Made by a program: the position numbers and the translations under genes. A DNA stretch of 64,000 bases from positions 1-64,000 of the forward strand of contig JBJMHZ010000054.1 of the NCBI GenBank assembly GCA_045807125.1, written 5' to 3'. Below the pieces are notes generated by a model, which had not been told where the DNA came from, searched no databases, and was given only the letters and a program-made list of their open reading frames with translations. The stretch is from JBJMHZ01 sp045807125. GTDB taxonomy: Bacteria; Actinomycetota; Actinomycetes; JAWWOL01. Below, one piece after another: positions 1 through 10,066 of this stretch (its first letter is position 1; the number at the start of each line of letters is the position of its first letter).

Positions 1-1
1 C

Positions 2-202
2 GCGCGCCGGCTGGCCGGCCATCCGGCGGTGGCCGCCGCCGCCTCCGCCGTCGCGGCGGTGGCCGTCCGCGAGGGGATCTCGGCCGCCCGGCGGCTCGCC
101 GTGCGCGCGGCCGCCGGCGAGGCGAGGGAGGCGGCGGCCGGGCAGCCGGTGCCGGTCGTCGTCGTGGTCGCGGTGGTCGACGTCCTCGTCGTGCACCGCT
201 AG
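2..202 (+). CDS. C-terminal fragment of an unidentified protein (5' end outside window)
   Basis: The reading frame is open from the first bases of the window and closes at TAG 200-202, giving 66 residues rich in Ala, Val and Arg. The tail is a run of Val residues followed by a short polar end. No domain is recognisable. The frame overlaps the end of the convergent methyltransferase by 4 nt, which fits a real gene end in a tightly packed genome. It could still be a chance open frame in GC-rich DNA. Confidence 0.4.
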   Translation, partial: ARRLAGHPAVAAAASAVAAVAVREGISAARRLAVRAAAGEAREAAAGQPVPVVVVVAVVDVLVVHR

Positions 203-990
203 GGCCGGCGGCCCCACGCCGAGACCAGCGGCGCGGTCGCCAGGTCGAGGTGGCCGGCCGCGACGTTGCGCAGGTGCGCGGCCACGTCGGCGTCGGTGGC
301 CAGGCCGGCCGCGACCAGCCGCTCGCGCACCTGCTCGACGGTGGCCAGCTCCAGCGGGGCTGCCGCCGGCGCGGTCAGCGGGAAGAAGACCTCGGCGGCC
401 ACGTCGGCCAGGCCCGCAGCCCTGAGCAGGCGCGGCAGCGTCCGCCCGTACGCCAGATCGGCGTCGCGCATCGCGAGCAGCGTCCGGAACCCGCGGCGCA
501 GCTCGTTGGCCAGGCGCTCCTGCGGGCCGCGCTCGTCCGGGCAGGCGAGCGGCTGCAGGGCCGGATCGGCGTCCTCCACGAGCAGCCGGCCGCCGGGGCG
601 CAGCGCACCGGCCATGGCGGCGAGCGCCTCGTCGCGGCGGGGCAGGTGGACGAGCACCAGCCGGGCATGCACGAGGTCGAACGGGCCGTCGGGCGGGTCG
701 TCGGCGGCCACGTCGTGCCGGCGCGCCTCGTACGGCGCCGCGGGGTCGGAGAGCCACGACAGGTCGATGTCGGTGGCCAGCACGTGCCCTTGCGGGCCGA
801 CCCGCCCAGCCAGCCAGGACGGCACCGCCGGACCGCCCGCGCCGACCTCCCAGACCCGCCAGCCGGGCGCGATGCCGAGGCGATCGATCTGGCGGAAGGT
901 CCACGCGTCGAACAGCGCGGAGATCGCCGCGAAGCGGTCCCCGGCCTGCGCCTGGCGGTTGTCGAGCAGGTAGCCCTCGTCGCCGTCCAC
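199..990 (-). CDS. class I SAM-dependent methyltransferase
   Basis: This is a 263-residue Rossmann-fold methyltransferase. The S-adenosylmethionine-binding motif I is VWEVGAGGPAV near residue 47, followed by the acidic end of strand 2 (ATDIDLSWL) and the post-motif stretch FDLVHARLVLVHL. The substrate is unknown, and the general layout is that of Methyltransf_11/25 small-molecule enzymes. The GTG at 990 was chosen because homology-like sequence begins right after it (VDGDEGYLLDN). The open frame continues upstream to 1059 without domain signal. The gene is convergent with the fragment at the window edge and divergent from the SF2 helicase. Confidence 0.75.
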   Translation of the reverse strand: MDGDEGYLLDNRQAQAGDRFAAISALFDAWTFRQIDRLGIAPGWRVWEVGAGGPAVPSWLAGRVGPQGHVLATDIDLSWLSDPAAPYEARRHDVAADDPPDGPFDLVHARLVLVHLPRRDEALAAMAGALRPGGRLLVEDADPALQPLACPDERGPQERLANELRRGFRTLLAMRDADLAYGRTLPRLLRAAGLADVAAEVFFPLTAPAAAPLELATVEQVRERLVAAGLATDADVAAHLRNVAAGHLDLATAPLVSAWGRRP

Positions 991-1121
991 GCGGCGATCA
1001 TCGCCCCTCGCGGTGGGGCGTGACACGCCGGGCAAGGCATCCGGTCCGGGCAGGACCACGAGGGTTGGTGATCGTCACCGGGCCGGCTCGTCCCTTCCAC
1101 CCGACGCCGGCGGTCGCGAGC

Positions 1122-1127
1122 TAGGCT
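1122..1127 (+). promoter_or_regulatory. leaderless -10 box (TAGGCT) of the SF2 helicase gene
   Basis: TAGGCT lies 8 nt before the GTG at 1136 and there is no purine-rich Shine-Dalgarno sequence between them. Transcription would therefore begin at or next to the start codon. Confidence 0.5.
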
Positions 1128-1135
1128 GCCCCACC

Positions 1136-2884
1136 GTGCCAGCCGTCCAGCCAGCCGCGAGCGCGCCGCGCGAGGAGCCCTCGCCGGGCCGCCCGCTGCG
1201 GGCCTGGCAGCGCCGCGCCCTGGCGGCGTACGAGGCGGCCGGCACGCCGGACTTCCTCGTCACCGCGACGCCGGGCGCCGGCAAGACGACGTTCGCGCTC
1301 GCGCTCGCCGGCCGCCTGCTCGCCCGCCGGACGGTCGAGCGGGTGATCGTGGTCTGCCCGACCGATCACCTGCGCACCCAGTGGGCCGAGGCTGCCGACC
1401 GGGCCGGCATCGCGCTCGACCCGACGCTGCCCAACTCGGTGGGGCCGGTGCGGCCGGGCCTGTCCGGCTACGTGACGACGTACGCGCAGGTGGCGGCGGC
1501 GCCCATGCTGCACCGGGCGCGCACCGATGCGCGCAAGGCGCTCGTCGTGCTGGACGAGATCCACCACGCGGGCGACGGGCTGCGGTGGGGCGATGCGGTG
1601 GCCGAGGCGTTCGGCCCGGCCCGGCGCCGGCTGGCGCTGACCGGCACGCCGTTTCGCACCCGGCCGGAGGAGCGGATCCCGTTCGTCCGCTACGAGGACG
1701 ACGCCGAGGGCGAGGGCGGCCTGACGAGCGTCGCCGACCACTCGTACGGCTACCGGGAGGCGCTCGCCGACGGGGTGGTGCGGCCGGTGGTGTTCGCCGC
1801 CTACACCGGCGTGTCGCGGTGGCGGAACAGCGCCGGCGAGGTGGTCGCCGCGTCGCTGACCGAGACCGGCACCCGGACGACCGAGGCCGCCGCCTGGCGC
1901 ACGGCGCTCAACCCGCGCGGCCGATGGGTGCCGCACGTGATCGCCGCGATGGACGAGCGCCTCGCGCACCTGCGCGCGAACGGGATGCCGGACGCCGCCG
2001 GCCTCGTCCTCGCCTCCGATCAGGAGGACGCCCGCGCGTACGCCGCGATCGCCGAGCGGGTGACCGGCGAGCGGCCGGTGCTGATCCTCTCCGACGACCC
2101 CAAGGCCAACCGGCTGATCGCCGAGTTCGCGCGCGGCACCCAGCGGATGGCGGTGTGCGTCCGGATGATCAGCGAGGGCGTCGACGTGCCGAGGGCCGCC
2201 TGCCTCGCCTGGATGACGTCCTACCGGACGCCGCTGTTCTTCGCGCAGGCCGTCGGCCGGGTGGTGCGGGCCCGCCGCCGGCACGAGTCGGCGACCGTGT
2301 TCCTGCCGGCCGTCCGGCCGCTGCTCGCGCTCGCCGCCGAGCTCGAGGCCGAGCGCAACCACGTGATCCCGCCGCCCCCGCCCGGCCACGACCTGCTGGA
2401 CCCGCTGCCCTCCGCGGAGGAGCCCTCCGACGGCACGGGGCGATGGGAGGCGCTCGACGCGGAGGCCGAGTTCGCCCACGTGCTGCAGGCCGGTCGTGCG
2501 GTGCTGGCCGACGACGTGGCCGGGATGGTCGCCGACGATGCGCTCGACCCGGACGCCGAGGACTACCTGGGCCTGCCCGGCCTGCTCTCGCCCGAGCAGA
2601 CCGCCACCCTGCTCGCCAGGCGCGACGTCGAGATCCGCCGCCGCGCGAGCGGCGCGCCGGCGCAGAGCGACGAGCCGCCCCCCGCCGCCTGGGAGGAGGT
2701 CGCGGCGCTGCGCCGGGAGATCAACCGGCTGGTCGCGGCGGTCGCCGCCCGTACCGGCGCGCCGCACGCCCGCGTGCATGCCGAGGTGCGCCGCGCCGTG
2801 CCCGGGCCGCCGTCGGCTGCCGCGCCGCTCGACGTGCTGGTGCGCCGCCGCGACCACCTGCTCGCGCTCGCGCGGGCGTCCTGA
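1136..2884 (+). CDS. superfamily 2 DEAD/DEAH-type helicase
   Basis: This 582-residue protein is a putative ATP-dependent nucleic acid helicase or translocase. Walker A is TPGAGKTT at 45-52, motif II is DEIH at 140-143, motif III is LTGTPF, and motif VI is QAVGRVVRARR at 371-381. The two RecA-like domains fill residues 20-400. The remaining C-terminal part is Ala/Arg-rich and charged, without a recognised domain. It resembles the compact ERCC3/RAD25-like and type-III-Res-like helicases found singly in actinomycete chromosomes. The GTG start at 1136 is supported by the -10 box just upstream. No nuclease or methylase partner is coupled to it, so a defence role is not indicated. Confidence 0.85.
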   Translation: MPAVQPAASAPREEPSPGRPLRAWQRRALAAYEAAGTPDFLVTATPGAGKTTFALALAGRLLARRTVERVIVVCPTDHLRTQWAEAADRAGIALDPTLPNSVGPVRPGLSGYVTTYAQVAAAPMLHRARTDARKALVVLDEIHHAGDGLRWGDAVAEAFGPARRRLALTGTPFRTRPEERIPFVRYEDDAEGEGGLTSVADHSYGYREALADGVVRPVVFAAYTGVSRWRNSAGEVVAASLTETGTRTTEAAAWRTALNPRGRWVPHVIAAMDERLAHLRANGMPDAAGLVLASDQEDARAYAAIAERVTGERPVLILSDDPKANRLIAEFARGTQRMAVCVRMISEGVDVPRAACLAWMTSYRTPLFFAQAVGRVVRARRRHESATVFLPAVRPLLALAAELEAERNHVIPPPPPGHDLLDPLPSAEEPSDGTGRWEALDAEAEFAHVLQAGRAVLADDVAGMVADDALDPDAEDYLGLPGLLSPEQTATLLARRDVEIRRRASGAPAQSDEPPPAAWEEVAALRREINRLVAAVAARTGAPHARVHAEVRRAVPGPPSAAAPLDVLVRRRDHLLALARAS

Positions 2885-2907
2885 CCACCGGCGGCCGCGC
2901 GCTCCCG

Positions 2908-2913
2908 TAGGCT
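2908..2913 (+). promoter_or_regulatory. leaderless -10 box (TAGGCT) of the small membrane protein gene
   Basis: TAGGCT is followed after 6 nt by the GTG at 2920, and no Shine-Dalgarno sequence is visible. It is the same arrangement as at 1122. Confidence 0.45.
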
Positions 2914-2919
2914 GCTCCC

Positions 2920-3276
2920 GTGCCCCGACGCCGACCCGGCCGCCCGCCCGACCGGCGGCGGCCGACGGCCGCGCGCCACGACACTGGCCGGGTGCGGGCG
3001 ACCGCCCCCCAGCCGCCTCCGCCGCGGACGTTCGGCCCGCACTTCGCGAGCGCGCTGCGCGAGCTGTTCCTGCAGACGGTGGCCGGCTGGCGGCTCGTGG
3101 CGCTGGGGGTCGCGATCGTGATCGGCGTCTTCGGCGGCGCTTCGATCGCCGGCGCGCTCGGCATCGACGGCAACTGGGGGATCGTCGGCGTGCAGGCGCT
3201 GGTCGTCCTGCTCGTGGTCCTCGTGATCGCCGTCCTGGTCGCCGTCGGCCGGTTGCGCAACGCGCGCCGGCTCTGA
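2920..3276 (+). CDS. small two-helix membrane protein, uncharacterised
   Basis: This is a 118-residue protein with an Arg/Pro-rich cytosolic N-terminus (residues 1-40) followed by two hydrophobic helices, at about 58-80 and 88-110. The second is a strong Val/Leu run ending in an Arg-rich tail, which suggests both ends face the cytoplasm. No family is recognised. It starts 35 nt after the helicase gene but has its own -10 box, so it is probably a separate leaderless transcript. Confidence 0.6.
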   Translation: MPRRRPGRPPDRRRPTAARHDTGRVRATAPQPPPPRTFGPHFASALRELFLQTVAGWRLVALGVAIVIGVFGGASIAGALGIDGNWGIVGVQALVVLLVVLVIAVLVAVGRLRNARRL

Positions 3277-3328
3277 GGGCAACGCGCGCTGCGGTGTCGG
3301 GCCCGCGGCGCCGGGTACGGGCTCGCTC

Positions 3329-4510
<1,182 letters not shown>

Positions 4511-4556
4511 CCCGGCGGTGAGGGGCGCGCCGGGAGGCTCGGGGAGACTGGTGCCC

Positions 4557-5366
4557 ATGGAGCTTCGAGCGCTGGGCCGGCGCGGCGGGCCCGTTCCCGT
4601 CGTGGGGATGGGGACGTGGCGCACGTTCGACGTCGCCGGCGAGCTCGCCGAGCGGGCCCGCCGCGAGATCGTCGACGCCGCGCTCGACAGCGGCGTCCGG
4701 GTCGTGGACTCCTCGCCGATGTACGGGGAGGCCGAGCGGGTGCTCGGCGCGGTGCTGGACGGCCGGCGCGAGCAGGCGTACGTCGCCACCAAGGTCTGGA
4801 CGCCCGACGACGAGGAGGCGCGGCGGCAGGTGCACCGCTCGCTGCGGTACTTCGGCGGCCGGGTCGACCTGCTCCAGGTGCACAACCTGGTCGCGTGGCC
4901 CACCCGGCTCGACCTGCTGGAGGGGGCGCGCGACGCCGGCCGGGTGCAGGCGATCGGGGTGACGCACCACTCGGAGTCCGCGTACGACGAGATGGCCGCG
5001 GTCATGCGCTCTGGGCGGGTCGACGCGATCCAGGTGCCGTACAACCCGCTCCAGCGCCGCTGCGAGGACGAGATCCTTCCGCTCGCCGCCGACCTCGGGA
5101 TCGGCGTGGTCGTCATGCGCCCCTTCGGCGAGGGCGGGCTGATGCGCCACCCGCCGGACCAGGACGAGCTGGCCCCGCTCGCCGGCTTCGGCGTCCGCAC
5201 GTGGGCGCAGGCGCTGCTGAAGTGGGTGCTCTCCGACGAGCGGGTCAGCGTCGCGATCCCCGCGACCAGCAAGCCGGAGCGGATGCGGGAGAACGCCCTC
5301 GCCGGGCGGCCGCCGTGGTTCGGCCCGGAGGAGCGCGCGCACGTCGCCAAGCTCGCCGGCCGTTGA
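4557..5366 (+). CDS. aldo/keto reductase
   Basis: This 269-residue (beta/alpha)8 NADPH-dependent reductase carries the AKR active-site set: Asp-Ser-Ser-Pro-Met-Tyr around residue 50 (catalytic Tyr), ATKVW (Lys) and LLQVHN (His). The C-terminal part contains the NADPH-binding stretch VAIPATSKPERM. The ATG at 4557 begins the conserved MELRALGR segment and replaces an upstream in-frame start that adds only low-complexity sequence. The stop codon overlaps the TTG start of the next gene (TTGA), so the two are probably translationally coupled. Confidence 0.85.
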   Translation: MELRALGRRGGPVPVVGMGTWRTFDVAGELAERARREIVDAALDSGVRVVDSSPMYGEAERVLGAVLDGRREQAYVATKVWTPDDEEARRQVHRSLRYFGGRVDLLQVHNLVAWPTRLDLLEGARDAGRVQAIGVTHHSESAYDEMAAVMRSGRVDAIQVPYNPLQRRCEDEILPLAADLGIGVVVMRPFGEGGLMRHPPDQDELAPLAGFGVRTWAQALLKWVLSDERVSVAIPATSKPERMRENALAGRPPWFGPEERAHVAKLAGR

Positions 5367-6244
5367 CCAGGCGCCCGGTCGCACCGTCGGCGCGGATCGC
5401 CCCGGAGGCGCTCGTCCTGACGGCGATCGCCTCAGCGCAGACCGGTGGCGCGCTCGCCACCAAGCTGTTCGACCGGGTGGGGCCGCCCGGCGCCGTGCTG
5501 CTGCGGCTCGTCCTCGCGAGCGCGGTGCTGGCTGCGCTTCGCCGGCCGGCGGTGCGGGGCAGGGACCGCTCCGACCTGGCGCTGATCGGTGCGTTCGGGG
5601 TGGCCTTCGCCGCGATGAACCTCACGTTCTACCTGGCGCTCGACCGCATCCCGCTCGGGGTCGCGGTGACGGTGGAGTTCGTTGGCCCGCTCGGCGTCGC
5701 CCTGGCCGGTTCGCGCCGCCCGATCGACGGGCTGTGGGCGCTGCTCGCCGGTGGCGGCGTCGTGCTGCTCACGTCGGCCGGCGGCCGCGTCGGCCTGGCC
5801 GGCGTGCTGCTCGCGCTCGCGGCCGGTGCGTGCTGGGCCGCGTACATCCTGCTGAGCAAGGCGGTCGGGCGCCGGTTCGACGGCAACACCGGCCTGGTCG
5901 GCGCCATGGTGATCGCCGCCGTCATCGCGCTGCCGTGGGGGATCGCGAGCGGTGGCCGCGAGCTCCTCTCGCCGCCGGTTCTCGCGCTTGGCCTCGGCGT
6001 CGGCATGCTGTCGACGGCGATCCCGTACTCGCTCGAGCTGGCCGCGCTGCGCCGGCTGCCGACGCGGGTGTTCGGCGTCCTGATGTCGCTCGAGCCGGCG
6101 ATGGCGGCCCTGGCCGGCTTCCTCATCATCGGCCAGTCGCTGGGGCATCGGGCGCTGCTCGCCCTCGCGATGGTGAGCGCGGCGAGCGTCGGCAGCACAG
6201 TGGCGCACCGGCGGCAGGCCTCGCCGGTGCCGGTCATCGACTGA
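5363..6244 (+). CDS. EamA/RhtA-type drug/metabolite exporter
   Basis: This 293-residue integral membrane protein has about ten transmembrane helices arranged as two EamA repeats (roughly 15-140 and 150-280). The layout is typical of the RhtA/threonine-homoserine branch of the DMT superfamily. The second repeat contains the family-typical LSTAIPYSLELAALRRL segment. The only reasonable start is TTG at 5363, which overlaps the preceding aldo/keto reductase stop. Substrate cannot be read from sequence; amino acids or small metabolites are usual. Confidence 0.8.
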   Translation: MTRRPVAPSARIAPEALVLTAIASAQTGGALATKLFDRVGPPGAVLLRLVLASAVLAALRRPAVRGRDRSDLALIGAFGVAFAAMNLTFYLALDRIPLGVAVTVEFVGPLGVALAGSRRPIDGLWALLAGGGVVLLTSAGGRVGLAGVLLALAAGACWAAYILLSKAVGRRFDGNTGLVGAMVIAAVIALPWGIASGGRELLSPPVLALGLGVGMLSTAIPYSLELAALRRLPTRVFGVLMSLEPAMAALAGFLIIGQSLGHRALLALAMVSAASVGSTVAHRRQASPVPVID

Positions 6245-6272
6245 CTCGCTCGCCACCTGGCGGGTAGCCGGG

Positions 6273-6671
6273 TCACTGCGCCAGCCGGACCCCCAGCAGC
6301 AGCGCGGCCAGCGCCCCGATGCCGGCGAGCGCGCCGCCGGCCGCGAGGACGGCGCGCGACCTGGCCCGCTGGTGTGCGAGGGCGCCGGCCCCCGACAGCG
6401 CGACGAAGCCGAGCTTGACCCACAGCGTGCGCTGGTACGCGGCGCCCTGGTCGCCGACGGCGACGACGTTCCAGGCACCGGTGCCGACGAGGAGCGCGAA
6501 CGCCGGCCACGCGATGCGGGCGAAGGCGCGCGCGACCGCGGCGGGCGCCCCCGGATCGAGCCGGCGCAGCACCGGCACGAGCGCCGCGAGCAGCAGCTGG
6601 CCGCCGACCCATACCGTCGCGCCGAGCACGTGCAGGAACAGGCGCAGCGACTCCCAGTCCAGCCCCAGCAC
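6273..6671 (-). CDS. CopD-like four-helix membrane protein
   Basis: This is a 132-residue protein with four hydrophobic helices. The first contains LFLHVLGATVWVGGQL, the His and Trp-containing pattern of the CopD/DUF2269-type copper-resistance membrane family. The GTG at 6671 is preceded by GAGGGGAG at suitable distance and by a TACGAT -10-like box further upstream. It stands alone, convergent with the EamA gene and divergent from the PhzF-like gene. A role in metal or redox homeostasis is only an inference from the family. Confidence 0.65.
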   Translation of the reverse strand: MLGLDWESLRLFLHVLGATVWVGGQLLLAALVPVLRRLDPGAPAAVARAFARIAWPAFALLVGTGAWNVVAVGDQGAAYQRTLWVKLGFVALSGAGALAHQRARSRAVLAAGGALAGIGALAALLLGVRLAQ

Positions 6672-6730
6672 GCTTCCGCGCTCCCCTCAGCCTCGCTCGA
6701 GTCGATCGTAGGCAGCTCGCGGCGCCCGGC

Positions 6731-6736
6731 TAGGTT
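6731..6736 (+). promoter_or_regulatory. leaderless -10 box (TAGGTT) of the PhzF-like gene
   Basis: TAGGTT ends 7 nt before the ATG at 6744, with no Shine-Dalgarno sequence between. Confidence 0.45.
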
Positions 6737-6743
6737 CGGGTGC

Positions 6744-7448
6744 ATGAGCCGAGGGACCGTCCTGCACGTGCTGCGCGCGTTCGTCGACGACGACGGGGGC
6801 AACGGCAACCCGCTGGGGGTCTTCCTGGCCGGCGGGGACGTGCCGGCAGCGCGGCGGCAGGCGGTGGCGGCGGCGCTGGGCTACAGCGAGACGGTCTTCG
6901 TCGACGACGTGCGGACGGGGGAGCTGCGCATCTTCACGCCCGCCGTCGAGCTGCCGCTCGCGGGTCATCCGCTCGTCGGCACCGCGTGGCTGCTGGCCCG
7001 CACCGGCCACCGCGTCGATGCGCTGCGCCCGCCGGCCGGGCGGGTCCCGGTGGAGACCGACGGGTCGGGCCTCACCTGGATCACCGCCGACCCGTCGACC
7101 GCGCCGCCGTGGCATCTGCACGAGCTGCCGTCGAGCGAGGCCGTCGAGGCGCTCACCGAGGACCCCACCGGCACCGGGGCCGGGTGCGCCTGGGCGTGGC
7201 AGGACCACCGGGCCGGGACGATCCGCATGCGGGTGTTCGCCTCCGCTCTCGGCATCGCCGAGGACCCGGCCACCGGCTCGGCGGCCCTGCTGCTGGCCGC
7301 GCGCGTGCAGGCCGACCTGCGGATCGTGCAGGGCACCGGGTCGGTCATCCTGACCCGGATGGCCGGTGACGGTCTCGTGCGGGTGGGCGGTCGCTGCGCG
7401 CTCGACGCGCAGGGCCCGTACGACATCGAGCCGTCCGGCAGGGCCTAG
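6744..7448 (+). CDS. PhzF family isomerase/epimerase
   Basis: This 234-residue protein has PhzF-family hallmarks: FVDDDGGNGNPLGVFL at the N-terminus, LPLAGHPLVGTAWLL, and the C-terminal EDPATGSAALLL loop. The family uses an acid/base pair to isomerise or epimerise small carboxylates. It is shorter than the common 260-300 residues, with a short linker between the two hotdog-like halves. The substrate is unknown, and there is no phenazine cluster here. Its end overlaps the convergent YihY gene by 4 nt. Confidence 0.8.
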   Translation: MSRGTVLHVLRAFVDDDGGNGNPLGVFLAGGDVPAARRQAVAAALGYSETVFVDDVRTGELRIFTPAVELPLAGHPLVGTAWLLARTGHRVDALRPPAGRVPVETDGSGLTWITADPSTAPPWHLHELPSSEAVEALTEDPTGTGAGCAWAWQDHRAGTIRMRVFASALGIAEDPATGSAALLLAARVQADLRIVQGTGSVILTRMAGDGLVRVGGRCALDAQGPYDIEPSGRA

Positions 7449-8434
7449 CGGTCCCGGTCGCTCCGCCCACCCTCGAAGTCCACGTCGACGTTCTCGAAGC
7501 CCTTGTATCGCTCGGACTGCGCGTACGAGTCGTACGCGCGCTCGTCGGCCCTGGTGAGGCGCGCCCGGTCGGTGAACGGCGTGAGCAGGGCCCGCGGCCA
7601 CAGCCGCTTGGCGCGGACGACGTTGATCTCGGCGGCGAGGACCACCGTCAACGACTCCAGCCACAGCCACGCGATCAGCCCGAGCACGAGGCCGAACAGG
7701 CCGTACACCTCCGTCGCGTGCTTGAGCTCATGACCGACGTAGTACGTCCCGATCGCCTGCAGCACCTGCCAGGCGACGGCCGCGACCACCGCGCCGACGA
7801 TGACGTCGCCGGTCTTGATGTCGCGCGCGGTCAGCACGCGGAAGGCGAGGACGAACAGCCCGATGTTCACCGCCACTGACAGGACGATCGCGGCGATCCG
7901 CATCCCGGTGCCGAGGTCGACGCCGTAGCCCTTGGCCGACGCGGCCAGCCCCGACAGGACCGTCGTGGCGATGACGCCGGTGCCGAGCACCAGCAGCAGC
8001 GCGAGGCTGCGCAGCCGGGCGAGGAACGGGTTGGGGCGCTCGTTGCGCGGTACGGCCCACACCCGGTTCAGCGCGTTCTGCCCCGCCTGCGCGACGCCCA
8101 GGCCGCCGTACAACGCTCCCACGATGCCGACCACCAGGGCGAGCGCGCTGCCGTGCAGCGAGTGGACGTTGCGCTGCAGCTGGGTGCCGATGATCGGGAA
8201 CTGGCTCAGCGTCGAGTCGACGACGCGCTGCTGCAGCGCCGGGTCGTCGTGCAGGGCGAAGCCGAGCACCGTCGCGAGGAGCAGGAGCAGCGGGAACAGC
8301 GACAGGAACGCGTAGTAGGTGATCAGCGCGGCGAGGTAGGCGCCCTGGTCGTCAACGAACTTGTAGGCGACGGCGACCGGGTAGCCGAGCCATCGATGCC
8401 GTCGCTGGTACGCGTCGAGGCGGGCGATGCTCAC
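7445..8434 (-). CDS. YihY/BrkB-family inner membrane protein
   Basis: This is a 329-residue polytopic protein with six hydrophobic helices. The family core ALITYYAFLSLFPLLLLLATVLG lies near residue 35, and GVGQA-like and WLWLESLTVVLAAEIN segments lie further on. The C-terminal ~60 residues are charged and cytosolic. The family was once labelled ribonuclease BN but is now regarded as a membrane protein of unknown function, sometimes linked to export. The GTG at 8434 begins SIARLDAYQRRHRWLGYP, typical of the family start. Confidence 0.8.
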   Translation of the reverse strand: MSIARLDAYQRRHRWLGYPVAVAYKFVDDQGAYLAALITYYAFLSLFPLLLLLATVLGFALHDDPALQQRVVDSTLSQFPIIGTQLQRNVHSLHGSALALVVGIVGALYGGLGVAQAGQNALNRVWAVPRNERPNPFLARLRSLALLLVLGTGVIATTVLSGLAASAKGYGVDLGTGMRIAAIVLSVAVNIGLFVLAFRVLTARDIKTGDVIVGAVVAAVAWQVLQAIGTYYVGHELKHATEVYGLFGLVLGLIAWLWLESLTVVLAAEINVVRAKRLWPRALLTPFTDRARLTRADERAYDSYAQSERYKGFENVDVDFEGGRSDRDR

Positions 8435-8495
8435 GCGATGGGCATACCCAGGCTGAGCGGTGAGCCGCCGGCCGGAACGGTGGGACTCGGAAGCG

Positions 8496-9929
8496 CTAGG
8501 TCGTCCCGAGCCCGGGAGCCTCGCGCGGGACCGCCGCGGCGACCGGCCGGGGCCGACGCCCTGGCAGGAACGCCGCGGCGCCCAGCCCGAGGAGGCCGAT
8601 GGCGGCAAGAGCGATCATCGCGGCGGCATAGCCGTGCTTGTCCGCGCTCGCGACGATGATGGTGCCGGCGATCGCCGTGCCGAGGGAGGACCCCAGGTTC
8701 GAGATGCTGCGTGACAGGCCGGAGATCTCGCCCTGCAAGGTCTCGCCGAAGCTCGACTGCACCACGTTGATCGACGGGGTGAGCATCGCGCCGATGCCGA
8801 ACCCGAGCACGAAGAGCCCGGGCGTCAGCGCGTAGGCGCTGTCGGAGAGGTTCACCATGCCCAGCAGGATCCCGATGCCGACGATGCTGAGGACGAAGCC
8901 GGCCATGATGAGGCTCCGCTGCGCGCGCCGCTTGGCGAACCGCTCCGCTCCCAGCGACGACAGCAGCAGCCCGATCGTGGCCGCGGTGAAGATGACGCCG
9001 GTCTGGATGGGGTTGTACCCGCGGACGACCTGCAAGTAGGCGGCCACGGTGAAGGACGCTCCCATCAGCATCAGCCACTGCACGTTCTGCGTCACCAGCC
9101 CGAGGTTCGACACGCGGTTCCGGAACAGCGCCGTCGACAGCAGCGGCTCCTTCTTCCCCGCCCGCTCCATCGCGCGCGTCGAGACGAAGAACCCTACGAG
9201 GGCGAGAGCGCTCGCGGCCAGCAGGCCCAGCATCAACCAGACGTTGTTGTCGGCGGCGAGGATGCCCATGACGAGCAGCACCAGCCCGACGGCGGACAGG
9301 ACCGCTCCACGCAGGTCGAACGTGCGCGTCGGGTCGGCCGGCAGCGGATCGTGGACGTGCCGCGCCAACCGCATGATCACCACGATGACGAGCGCCTGGA
9401 AGACGAAGGCCGCGCGCCAGCTGATCGCGGAGGCGATCAGGCCGCCGATCAGCGGGCCGGCGGCGGCGCCGACGCCCGCCGCCGCGCTGATCGTGCCGAA
9501 CGAGCGGGCCCGCGAGACGGTGTCCGTGAACAGCAAGGTGGTCAGGATGTAGACGGGCGGGATCAGCAGCGCGGTGCCGACCCCCTCCAGGATCGAGTTG
9601 CCGACGATGAGCAGGCCCAGCCCGGGAGCGACCGCGCTCAGCAGCGCGCCGACCCCGTAGACCAGCAGGCCGAGCCTGAACAGCAGGATCCGCCCGTAGC
9701 GGTCGGTGAGCTTGCCGCACGGGATCATCAGCGCAGCCATGGTGAGCAGGAACACGGTGATCGCGGTCTGGATCCCCTCGACCGTCGTGTTCAGGTCCTT
9801 GCTCATGTCGTTGATCATCACGTTCATGTTCGAGCCGGCGAAGCTGCAGATGAACTGCGCGAGCGCCAGGGGGACGAGCGCGTGGCGCAGTGCGGGGGAC
9901 GGGCGTCCCGATGCGACCGTCTCTGCCAT
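8496..9929 (-). CDS. MFS multidrug exporter, DHA2 (EmrB/QacA-like) type
   Basis: This is a 477-residue major facilitator protein with about 14 transmembrane segments. Motif A is GKLTDRYGR after helix 2, and the drug-exporter motif C region is GPLIGGLI around helix 5. The ATG at 9929 opens MAETVASGRPSPALRHALVPLALAQFICS, directly before helix 1. It is divergently placed from a diacylglycerol-kinase-like gene. The 213-bp gap between them contains two perfect palindromes that could bind a regulator. Substrate is unknown. Confidence 0.85.
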   Translation of the reverse strand: MAETVASGRPSPALRHALVPLALAQFICSFAGSNMNVMINDMSKDLNTTVEGIQTAITVFLLTMAALMIPCGKLTDRYGRILLFRLGLLVYGVGALLSAVAPGLGLLIVGNSILEGVGTALLIPPVYILTTLLFTDTVSRARSFGTISAAAGVGAAAGPLIGGLIASAISWRAAFVFQALVIVVIMRLARHVHDPLPADPTRTFDLRGAVLSAVGLVLLVMGILAADNNVWLMLGLLAASALALVGFFVSTRAMERAGKKEPLLSTALFRNRVSNLGLVTQNVQWLMLMGASFTVAAYLQVVRGYNPIQTGVIFTAATIGLLLSSLGAERFAKRRAQRSLIMAGFVLSIVGIGILLGMVNLSDSAYALTPGLFVLGFGIGAMLTPSINVVQSSFGETLQGEISGLSRSISNLGSSLGTAIAGTIIVASADKHGYAAAMIALAAIGLLGLGAAAFLPGRRPRPVAAAVPREAPGLGTT

Positions 9930-10018
9930 TGGGCACCTGCTTCTCGTCAGGCCGTCGCCGAGGCAACGGGCACCACCCTGCGCCACGCAACGATGTCTCG
10001 CGGACCCGGCCGGGGCCA

Positions 10019-10035
10019 TCACCCGATGCGGGTGA
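10019..10035. promoter_or_regulatory. palindrome TCACCCG-ATG-CGGGTGA (operator candidate)
   Basis: Two perfect 7-bp arms surround a 3-bp centre. It lies 90 bp before the MFS exporter start, in the divergent gap with the lipid-kinase-like gene. Size and symmetry fit a TetR/MarR-type dimer site, but no regulator gene is adjacent. Confidence 0.4.
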
Positions 10036-10066
10036 CCCACCCGCCGCCGCCCGCTCGTGCACCGGT

